Assembly (NCBI GenBank): GCA_963693285.1
Contig: OY848918.1
Location: forward strand, 6,577,876 to 6,641,875
Length of the DNA: 64,000 nucleotides
Reading direction: 5' to 3'
Origin: Xestospongia muta
Lineage: Eukaryota; Porifera; Demospongiae; Haplosclerida; Petrosiidae
Shown here: piece after piece, positions 53,201 to 64,000 of the stretch
Layout: every line of letters starts with the position of its first letter
How positions within the stretch are numbered: position 1 is the stretch's first letter
Notes under the pieces: generated by a model
Seen by the model: only the letters and a program-made list of their open reading frames with translations
Database searches by the model: none
What the model was told of the DNA's origin: nothing
Position numbers and translations under genes: made by a program

Positions 53201-54376
53201 AAACTATTTACTGAATATTTATTGGAATGTAAGTAATTGCTGTGAATAGAGCTGTCTTGATATTGGCAATTGTAGTGTTCTGATGTTACTTATGGACCCA
53301 ATATTCCAACAGTAACCAATTATAGTGTTAATGTCTCTGGGCAACTTTACTTCATCAATGATTGTCCACTGAAGAATTCTCCTTTTGGTATTCAAATTTT
53401 GAACAACACACAATATTATATAAGCATTGCTAGCAATAATGCTGTAGGGTCAAGTCCCAATGCTCATACTATGATAAGTATGTTTCTTTTTGTTAATGTG
53501 TGCTCAATATTATACTGTTTACATTATTAGGAAATTTATTATCAACAACATCAGAAACTGAACATAGAGGCAAGACATTTATTGCATTGCAAATCACAGT
53601 AATGTGGAAAAAATCATGTAATAACTCAATACAGGTGGAAGTATCTTATGTTAAATTGGGGTCATGTAATTCTCAGAGATATGAAATCAATCACTTAATA
53701 GTAGATAATACAGAGGGCAAATTAATTTTTATTGAAAATTTAGATCCAGGTTCTGAATATGTGTACAATGTTTCAGTGTGTGATAGAAATGGATTTGTCA
53801 TGACCGAACTAAATAAATCCTTCTATACCAATGAAAATAAAGGTATGTGAACTAAAGTACTGTATGTCAACACAGTATCCTTTTTTATAGTGATCATTCC
53901 CACCTCAATCATTGAAACAGGTATGACTATGATACAATCTAAAGACTTAATAAATCATATACACAAACGTTTTTTAATTTACAGTTGTTTTAACTTTGTA
54001 TATAGTCGAGAGTACAAGTATTTCAAAGTCAGGTATACAGTAGTGCATGTTGCAATTATATAAATACATATTATTTTTTATCATGCATGCAGATTGTGAC
54101 ATTGCAGTTGGTATTAGTGTACCTATCACTGCTATAGTGACAGCTATAATAACAGCTATAATAACCATTCTCATAGTACGTTATTGCTGTCTTAAGTCTA
54201 AAGGAGATTACTCTCCATCAGCTACTGGTCCTCCTGCTCTTTATGAGACTCCAGTATCTACTAGTGGTGTGTCATCACTTGAGATGAAAGATAATATGGC
54301 ATATGGTCATGTGACCATTAATACTAGTGGGAATACACCCACTACATCAGCTGTTTATGATACTGTAGTCACTTAA
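50300..54376 (+). CDS. Receptor R2-plus: Ig + three FN3 domains, TM, tyrosine tail
   Basis: Same eight-exon plan as R1-plus, open for 546 codons: 50300-50687 (signal peptide and Ig), 50742-51041 (FN3), 53152-53228 and 53276-53477 (second FN3), 53531-53842 (third FN3), 53891-53920, 53985-54032, 54093-54376 (TM and tail). Exon lengths equal those of R1-plus exactly. The first intron (50688-50741) is 54 bp, has no stop and is a multiple of three, so retention would add 18 residues. The tail keeps PALYETPV and NMAYGHVTI, but the last motif is AVYDTV rather than TIYDTV, losing the ITSM threonine. The first FN3 exon has His for Pro (QWSPHSF). It is the best candidate for an intact gene in unit 2, whose divergent partner is a pseudogene. 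Confidence 0.78.
51042..53151. other. Second intron of R2-plus
   Basis: This 2.1-kb intron has no supported exon. It carries the empty hAT target TTCCATCT at 51405-51412, showing the state before the insertion seen in unit 1. Confidence 0.65.
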
Positions 54377-54837
54377 AACTTCTATTTATAGTCTCTGTAA
54401 TTCATCGTGTGATCGTAATATTTTTAGTGATTGATATTTTGTTTATAGTTTTGTATTAATTTCAGACAAAAAAGTGTTATGATCATGATCATGAAAAGTG
54501 TTATTATGTCTTTTAAAAGATTTCTGAAGTTAAATTTTCTGTTAATGAAAAATGCATAAAATAACAAAACTTTCATTTGAAGCCTATATTAATGTTATAT
54601 ACATGTGCTGACTGGTACCATGCAGTGAATTGGCTGACTGACATGCACAAATTGTCTGCTGAAGCATACCACCTTGAATAGCTACATAAAATGCAAACAT
54701 CAGAGTACGTTATAAACCCATTATACAGCATTTTACAAAGTAAACATCATTATATACTACGAGGTGGAGGAGCAAATTGCTCAAAATGATGAGGATGTTT
54801 TTCTGTCCATTTCAAATTTTACTGTTCTTTTAAAAAG

Positions 54838-55171
54838 CTAATGGTGCTGTTCAGAGTCTCAATTGTACATAAGGATTCAACTCAATGGGACAGTTGTTAC
54901 TTTACAATAATGTAGAGTTGATTCATTAGCTTTGAGATAGACTTTACCTCCTGAAAATTTTACTATATTGGTTTTGTTGCTCTGGATAGCAAAGGAGCCA
55001 CACAATCAGTAAATGGATTCACTGCAGTATTAAATACTAATGGTACTGGTGGTGAAGCACCTACTATTTCTTCTATAACATTTACTTTAATTCCATCATT
55101 AAATGATACCAGTATAACTTGTGGTGATACAGGACTAGGAGGAACTAGTTCTTGTCAGATGTTTGTAATAG
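54838..55171 (+). pseudogene. Decayed Ig exon downstream of R2-plus
   Basis: After an AAAAAG acceptor the Ig exon is recognisable up to its GTGAGT donor, but it has TAA straight after LNCT, an insertion near 54907, and a decayed middle. Upstream, MRMFFCPF is followed by QILLFF and TAA. It is the unit-2 match of the relic at 40758-40969, so a third receptor start existed before the duplication. Confidence 0.75.
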
Positions 55172-55574
55172 GTGAGTACTAGTCTACAGGTTTCGTTTAT
55201 CAAAACAACTATAATTGTACAAAAAGGCAACCTGACTTGTTTGCCAACCAAGGGATGTGACTCTTTTCTATGCTTCTATCTCAACTTTGGCTATCAGATG
55301 CCCCTGAGATGCAAAATATTGTACATATATATGTGTATGTATGCATCTTAGGAGCTCGAGTGCTTACCAAGGCCAGTGGTACCCAAATGTAAAATGGATG
55401 GATGAGAACTCATCTAGCATCTTAAAAATTAGCAGGTATAATTTCTTAGTCACAATTGTTTAGACAAATGTGTGTGATATAACAGTGCCAACTCCCTCAT
55501 GAAATTAGTAACTTATTTATTTATTTATTTAAACAATGATTCATGTGTCTGAATTTTTGGTTGATTTGTGAGTC

Positions 55575-55985
55575 TGAAACTTTGATATAAGACTGAAGTG
55601 AGTTCCATAACTTAATTAAGGTAGGAAAGAAGGAGTTAATTATAGTGTGCACTTGTGTGGTTTACTGGGGACTTTAAATTTAGAGGATGAAAGGATTGGA
55701 GAGTATGTGTGAATGATTGAAGAAAGCTTACTGCAGATTTACGACTAACAGATTTGTGATGTATCACAAGTCTTGACACAGATTTTTGATGCAAAGAATT
55801 GGATCTTTTCAATTTGCAATTTGCAATTTTATCTTTAGTGAACTAAGGGTGTCAGAGGGATGAGCAGTAAGTTAGGAATGGGAGAACCTGTGATTTGTAG
55901 AGTTTAGTGAGAACAGAGGATGAGGATAGATTATGAAAGTGACAGAAAATATAACCAAGGAGTTTCCTAACATTAGATCAGATAC
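55575..55985 (-). mobile_element. LINE reverse-transcriptase C-terminal fragment
   Basis: The minus strand reads LLGYIFCHFHNLSSSS, then VLTKLYKSQVLPFLTYCSSL, the thumb-region pattern of non-LTR retrotransposons (L-Y-K-x2-V-x-P-x-L-x-YCS). Further on it reads KRSNSLHQKSVSRLV. Towards 55600 it reads SFLP followed by IKLWNSL, like the end of LINE ORF2. Several stops are present. Confidence 0.55.
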
Positions 55986-56049
55986 ACGGATGTGTGGAGA
56001 CCATGGTAATTTAGAAGTTAGTATGATGGCCTTCTAAGGCTCCAGTCCA

Positions 56050-56195
56050 GTAAACTCTGGTGTACCATTTTAGCTCCTCTCTCCCTGCTCTTCATACTAT
56101 ATGTTAATGAGATTACCTCCTTACTGCTCACTCTAAACTCTACATTGACTCTTTACACTGATGATATCCTCCTTTAAACTTTCTTTAAGAAACAA
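56050..56195 (+). mobile_element. LINE reverse-transcriptase core fragment, opposite strand
   Basis: The plus strand reads LSLLFILYVNEI and then TLTLYTDDILL, with the YxDD catalytic motif of reverse transcriptases, after a decayed SGVP. It faces the other LINE piece head on, so these are two insertions or an inversion. Confidence 0.55.
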
Positions 56196-56377
56196 TCTGA
56201 ATTTCTAGCAGCTCTAATTACATAAGTAATATTAACAAATTATCCTCTGCAATCTAATCACTTATCCCATTAATACTTTTAAAACAAAATATATGATGTA
56301 AATCATTTTTTCATTTTTTTGTAAATCATCACACTTTTGTTAGTTCCTATCATCCTTATATCTCAATATGGTTGCAG

Positions 56378-56451
56378 CCTTGAACGAATTTCATCTTACA
56401 AATAACTTAGAATCGATTCTAAGTTATTTGTAAGATGAAATTCGTTCAAGG
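56378..56451. repeat. 74-bp perfect palindrome without loop
   Basis: Two 37-bp arms meet at ATCGAT. The left arm begins CCTTGAACGAATTTCATC and the right arm is its exact inverse. No gene context explains it. Confidence 0.9.
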
Positions 56452-56734
56452 TGTGGTTTACAGGGACAACATTGTCTATTTTCCATTGAAGGTAAAGTTT
56501 CATTATATTTTTCAGTATTATAATTATTATATGTAGGGGTAATGATCTGTGTTAGTTTACTCTCTCTCTCTCTCTTTAATTTCTATCTATCTATCTATCT
56601 CTCTCTCTCTAGTTTTATTCCATCCTCTACTGTACTCATCATTACTTGTACTTGTTCTCTGACCACTACTGGTACTTTGAAGAAACCACATCATTTTATT
56701 TTTTTGTTATTATTATAAAGACAAACATAGTTTG
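56452..56734. repeat. Simple repeats before the CACTG-ended element
   Basis: (CT)n and (TCTA)n runs occupy about 56561-56612. No gene was seen. Confidence 0.7.
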
Positions 56735-59700
56735 CACTGGAAAATTAAATATGTTTCCAGTATGTTGTCCTCTAAGAAACGTTTAGGAAACATATATAAT
56801 ATATTTCTCTATATGTTTCCGTTTTGGAAATTTGTAATTTTTATTATGTTTCCAATATTAAAATACTCCACATTTCCAAAGGTTAGAAACAAATGTTTTC
56901 ATTGATAATTAATTATATATACTTCAAAATTTATTATCAAGCAATAACATAAATTTATAACTTTAAAGGAAAAAAGTAAAATCAATTGTTTATGGTCTTC
57001 AAGAAATTAACGGATTCACAACTAGTACAGTCTCATCATTGATAGTGTAACTGCAAGAAAGAGCTATCCCAATAATGTTTACTATTGGTACAAACTGGTT
57101 GTCTGAACAAAACTCAAAAGTTGAGTTACAATACACCTCATTAGGTTTACCAAAGTATTGACATGACGGCTATTCTCTCTCGCGGCAAAAATCAGTCTCT
57201 TTGACGGAATCATCACTAGATGAATCAGACAAACTGATAGAAGAGCTATCATCATTGTGCTTCTGGGGTTGTGATACATTACGCCAGATTCGTGAGTGTC
57301 AGTATAATCGTCGATGCTGCTTGTAAGTTTTCAATGAGAGTCTTTTAAATCAATGTCCACAAAGCATGAAATTTGTAGTCTTAGACTGTCTTAATGTCTG
57401 AGACATTTTAGAACAAAGTAACCAAGATACCTCTCTTCCACTGTTGCAGTGATCACGTGATAACGTTGCCGAAAGGCGCGGGATCTCTATACAGTTTTAT
57501 CTCGTTCTCTCTGGCTCTAGAAGTTAGAACATGGCCTATTCTTTCCATCAGCATCAACCCAGTCCTAGCTATTTTGATCAACTCAATGATAATGACTATA
57601 ATGAGTATCCTGAGAGCCTGTCATCGAGCTCATCTAACTGTCACAGCACTGAATGTGATGAATCAAGTCCTGTTGTAAATCCTCCTACACCTCCAAGAAT
57701 AGCAGTGAACAGTCGATTGAACCTACTCTCTCGTTTCGAAGATGCCATTGGTCCATCTCAGTTACCTTCTTGGATAAATGCTAGCACTTCTTTAAAAACA
57801 AAAGACAACAGTGTTAAAGCTAGTCCCAAAGTTACTACTATAATTTGACTATAGTCAAAACCAAACACTATACCATACTGGGTAAAGCTTCAACTGAAGT
57901 AACTCCCTACCATGCTAAAGCTAAGTCAGCATCAAGAATTCTTTCGAAATGTAATCAAAAAACTCAAGGTAGTACTAAAGTTAAGGAATCTCCTGTTGTC
58001 CATAACTTCATTGATAATGAAGAGACAGGTAGATTTTTGTAGCAATGGAAAAAATTTTCCAAGAGATAAATTATTCAGAAGAAAGGTTACAGACACATAT
58101 TGAGGACTTGGAAGGTAGATTTGGACAATGTCATGGTTCTACTACAAGAAGAAAGATTTCACCTCCTGAAGTAAGAGTAAGTTATTTTGATCTGCTGAGG
58201 TAAAGTGAGAAATTTAACAGCTTTTATAATACAACCACATAGCTATTTACACAATTTGTGGTCTATGGTAATCTCAATTTCTCCTTAGGCTTTTTAGTTG
58301 ACTTAGGTATCATGATATGTTTATTCAGAAAGAATACTATATACTATCCTTATGCTTTAGGGTTTGAAATGTTTTTGGTATGGGGCTAAACTGGAAAATG
58401 AATATATTACAATACTATATTATGTGTACAGTCAATTGATTGTGTATTTTTGAACAAACAGTACACTGTAATTTGTGTCAAGAATCTCAAGACATTTCCC
58501 TTTGTCCCATTATAAACTAATAGTAGGGTTGAAAGGTCGAAAGGTCTGCTCACTAGTCTAAACTATGATTAATTTTCACAGTAATAGGCAAATATAGTAA
58601 TATTATTGTGACAATATTGTATGTATATCATGTTATAGTAACTTTTATTATCTAGGATTGTGTACGCAAAACATATTTAGCTTTATATGATGAAGATGAG
58701 AACATTGAATGGAACGTTAGGTATGAATAACATGACCTCTACTAGTAACACTATCTTCTGTATACTTGTTGTAGTAAGAAAATAGGTGACAAAGAAAATC
58801 AAATGATATTAAAGAAATTAGTAGCAGAAGTGAAATCTCATTTTCCTGATGTAGCCACTTCAGTTATTAATGGTTAGTAATATTATCAACCTGAAAGACA
58901 TATTGGCATATCTGTTGAGATTATGAATGTTATGTATAATATAATGTATGCATTATTAAGTATTTTATTAAATATGGTTGTACCATATTACTCACCATTA
59001 TGATCCTTTTATAGATGCTACTAAAACTTATTTTTCAAGTTGTCACACTAAGGCAAAGTTCATAAATTCAGGAAAGTATTCTAATAAGTGTGAAAAACAG
59101 AGAAGAATAAACAGGATAACTAGAGTAAGTAGTTCATACTATTTAATTAATACTATTGTAATTTCCATTATAGGAAATGATATTAATAATGTTAGTGTAA
59201 ATACCTATGAATTTTACCTTTTATTTCAAACACTGTTTTTTAATAGAAGCTACAATGAAGACTTACTGAATATGATCGAATAGCTGGCCTATCTGACGCT
59301 ACTAAGGCAAAGTGGAGAGTTTGTTTCACTGGTAATATGATGAGCTCAAAAGAGAGTGATGAAAATGAAGATTACCAGTTTATTATTCCCACTCTTCCCT
59401 GGAGAAGAAAAAATCTACTGTATGCTTTGGACAAAAAATTTTCCAAAAATTGTTCAGTAAGAAGTAAGCATTATGATTTAAAATGGAGGAAGGCCTTCCT
59501 CCTTCTGATAGACTGAAACCAGCTGGTTATTCCGAATGTCCTTTTCACTATTGATTGCAATGACAGTGGTTATTCAATAATTAATTTTATGAGTCATTTA
59601 TCCAATCATTTAAAAAGTTATGTTATGTAGTATATCATATCATCAAATACTGGTTTGTTGAGAGTATTCTGATTATGTCATTTGTTGTTTAAGTTATTAA

Positions 59701-60057
59701 TGTGACAATGACATTATATTTAATTATTTATGATTTATATAACATTTCCTTTTTTTGAGGACATCATAAATGTATTTAATTTTGTAGTGATTACTTGATG
59801 TTTTTGGATTTGTTGTATTTGTAAATAATTATTAAATTCAATGGAAACATTAAAGTTTCTTTAGTGAATACAAATAAAAATTTGGTGTTTTCAAGTGTTC
59901 TATATAGTGGGAAACTTGCTCTTCACATGTGTTTCTTGTCAAAAGAAATCTTTATGTTTCCTTAGTTTGGAAACACCAGAAACATAACAGGATACTTGAC
60001 ATTTTCAAAACGTTTCCAGATGTTTCATGGTCCAGAAACATATTAATTTTTCCAGTG
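56735..60057. mobile_element. 3.3-kb DNA transposon with CACTG ends and 3-bp target duplication
   Basis: The left end reads CACTGGAAAATTAAATATG and the right end is the inverse of CACTGGAAAAATTAATATG; TTG flanks both sides (56732-56734 and 60058-60060). Ends CACTA/CACTG with 3-bp duplications are the mark of the EnSpm/CACTA superfamily. Many GTTTCC/GGAAAC motifs within about 150 bp of each end are subterminal repeats, another feature of the group. Inside are a plus-strand multi-exon gene (57531-59515) and a minus-strand coding end near 57001-57180 (VYCNSTFEFCSDNQF). No full transposase is present, so it is probably non-autonomous or decayed. Confidence 0.75.
57531..59515 (+). pseudogene. Multi-exon gene inside the CACTG-ended element, decayed
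   Basis: A Ser/Pro-rich N-terminus starts at ATG 57531 (MAYSFHQHQPSPSYFDQ) and breaks at a frame change near 57846. A coiled-coil piece starts at MEKIFQEINYSEERLQ (58051) and ends at GTAAGT. Phase-matched exons follow: DCVRKTYLALYDEDENIEW (from 58657), KKIGDKENQMILKKLVAEVK with SHFPDVATSVIN, and ATKTYFSSCHTKAKF with KCEKQRRINRITR. A last piece contains YDRIAGLSDATKAKW and PTLPWRRKNLLYALD but has TGA just upstream (about 59258). It resembles element-borne proteins with a small C-terminal helical domain seen in invertebrate genomes, but I cannot name it. The frame change and stop suggest it is not functional. Confidence 0.5.
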
Positions 60058-60450
60058 TTGACTGTCATGTTTCTTTGAAATTTGTATGAGATGATACACA
60101 CTCTTGTTTACATTTTTTTACAATAGTTCTTAACATGATATGAACATTTTGTTCTCTTGTTGTTTCCTTGTATGTAAAACAAAGTGTGGATTACGTAGTT
60201 AAAAGAGATGGAACTGATATTTTGTTGCTAAACTAGCCACACCTTTTAAGGTGTATGTACATAGGCGGGTATCTAGCCAACTCTAAAGATTTGACAATGA
60301 CAATAGAACCTAGGCATAACTGAAGTTCAGAATTCCAAGAAGTGTTTTATTAGTAAGTTAATGAATTAGAAGTACATATTTAGTGTACATGAAATTGTTA
60401 ATGGCAAAACCTCAAATATATTTAGTAGATCCTACAAAATGACACAGTGC
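60058..60450. other. Unremarkable spacer
   Basis: No supported gene or element was seen. Confidence 0.5.

Positions 60451-62999
<2,549 letters not shown>

Positions 63000-63056
<57 letters not shown>
63000..63056. repeat. (GATA)n-(GA)n microsatellite
   Basis: A short GATA run passes into GA. Confidence 0.9.
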
Positions 63057-63058
<2 letters not shown>

Positions 63059-63604
63059 ATAGTTATAATTAAGTATATCAGTACTTTTCATCCATCCATC
63101 TATCCAACTTACTCTAAATATACTGATAGGATCAACAGGTGGACATGTCCACTACCAGATGCAGTAGGAGGTTTACTAGGGGATACAGTCATGGGTAAGA
63201 CTGTACTTGGTATACAGGTTTAATTGTTGACACTGGAGAGGGAAGAAGAGAGGGAGAAAAAAAGAGAGAGAGAGAGAGTCCAGAGGTTCTTGTAACATGG
63301 CAGCTATTCTATGCAGACCAATGGTGCTCTTTTGACTATGTAATGTGGAGAAGACAGACTGAGAGGGAGAGAGGGAGTGAGAAAAAGAGAGAGAGAGGAA
63401 GGATAGAAAAGGAAGCAAATTATATTATTGCATAAAAATTTCTGAAATAGAGCACCTGATATTTATGATTCCAGTCAACACTTTCTTCATATTTCTCCTA
63501 ATTAACAGGAACAACCTCTTGTGTTCAGCTGTCAAATACCCTACACAAGATAAAATAATTAACAAATAATTACAGGGTTGTCCTCATCACTAACCACACT
63601 TGCA

Positions 63605-63771
63605 TGGAAATAAGAGGATGATTAGGAGCAGTGATAGCATCATGAAGAACACTGGTCTCTTTATCGAGTTTACTGATCTTTTCTTGATAAATAATGAGCT
63701 GTTCACTAGTGGAGGCAATCTCACTGAGATGTTTCTCTAAGGCTAGTAATACAACACAAAGATTCCCTCAG

Positions 63772-63802
<31 letters not shown>

Positions 63803-64000
63803 AACCAGGACATATTCAATATACCTGTTCTTTTGCCAATGAGGCTCTGATTCAGCCAATTTAGTGATTAACATTCCTTCAGCTACCTCCCACTCCATCT
63901 CTTTCCTTGTCTGTCGTACACCAAGTTTAGCAGTTGTTCTCATTGCTAGAGAAAATGCAGCCTCTTCACTCTGTGTCCAGTCAATAAGAGGATCATAAAC
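63605..64000 (-). CDS. SMG1: SMG1-like C-terminal fragment (nonsense-mediated decay kinase), partial
   Basis: On the minus strand the exon entering from the right edge (down to 63825, donor ACAG|GTATAT) reads VYDPLIDWTQSEEAAFS, then TRKEMEWEVAEGMLITKLAE and HWQKNR. The pattern YDPL(I/V)DWT, followed by an R-x-E-M-E segment and W-x-KNR, matches the region after the kinase domain of SMG1, the PIKK that phosphorylates UPF1. The next exon (about 63605-63742) reads LEKHLSEIASTSEQLIIYQ and then KISKLDKETSVLHDAI, a coiled-coil stretch in the expected place. The predicted donor and acceptor phases do not match, so the true boundary is different or one base is off. A GA/CT run lies in the intron beside this acceptor. 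Most of the gene, including the kinase, is outside the window. Confidence 0.65.
63767..63799. repeat. (GA)n run in the SMG1-like intron
   Basis: About 30 bp of GA, read as CT on the coding strand, lie shortly upstream of the exon at about 63742. Confidence 0.85.

Noticed and set aside
63176..63418. Further SMG1 exon reading QKSTIGLHRIAAMLQEPLDS
   Set aside because: A CATAG acceptor is present, but the frame then runs into CT repeats and I could not match the segment to SMG1.

Overview
This window looks like AT-rich nuclear DNA from an early-branching animal, most likely a demosponge such as Amphimedon. That is inference from gene content and style: many introns of about 47-54 bp, phase-1 extracellular domain exons, Ig and fibronectin-III (FN3) receptors with tyrosine-motif tails, a RING/B-box/filamin gene, hAT, CACTG-ended, TTAA-target and Ty3/Gypsy elements, and long microsatellites. 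No rRNA, tRNA, operon or CRISPR array was seen.

Region 1 (1-24,004) is a tandemly duplicated block of receptor pieces. A transmembrane/tail exon (1157-2028, +) meets minus-strand terminal exons that encode ITIM-like tails (2640-2738, 3025-3111, 8064-8162, 16190-16288). A RING/B-box/coiled-coil/filamin gene (5317-6739, -) and two broken copies lie between them. Unit A (about 4217-11919) and unit B (11920-24004) each end in a 21-bp minisatellite: about 63 copies at 10595-11919 and about 245 at 18842-24004.

Region 2 (26.8-55.2 kb) is the core. A head-to-head pair of receptor genes is present twice in tandem. In each pair a minus and a plus gene start 140-160 bp apart and share a nearly identical Ig + FN3 N-terminal module. 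They then diverge completely: the minus gene has other FN3-like domains, a Thr/Pro stalk and a YxxP-rich tail; the plus gene has two different FN3 domains and a tail with ITSM/ITIM-like tyrosines. Spliced models close in frame for the plus genes (546 codons each) and for 613 codons of the first minus gene. The second minus gene is a pseudogene with several lesions. This resembles the layout of paired immune receptors and is the most interesting system in the window, although its function is inferred.

Mobile elements mark each copy differently. Unit 1 holds a hAT element with an 8-bp target duplication, itself split by a nested inverted-repeat element, and a Ty3/Gypsy fragment at the duplication junction. 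Unit 2 holds a foldback element with 500-bp arms and a TTAA target that carries a broken P2X7-C-like zinc domain. The paralogous unit preserves the empty site for the hAT and foldback insertions. At 56.7-60.1 kb is a 3.3-kb element with CACTG ends and a 3-bp target duplication; LINE fragments precede it.

Region 3 (60-64 kb) is mostly empty of genes, and its right edge enters what looks like the C-terminal part of SMG1 on the minus strand.
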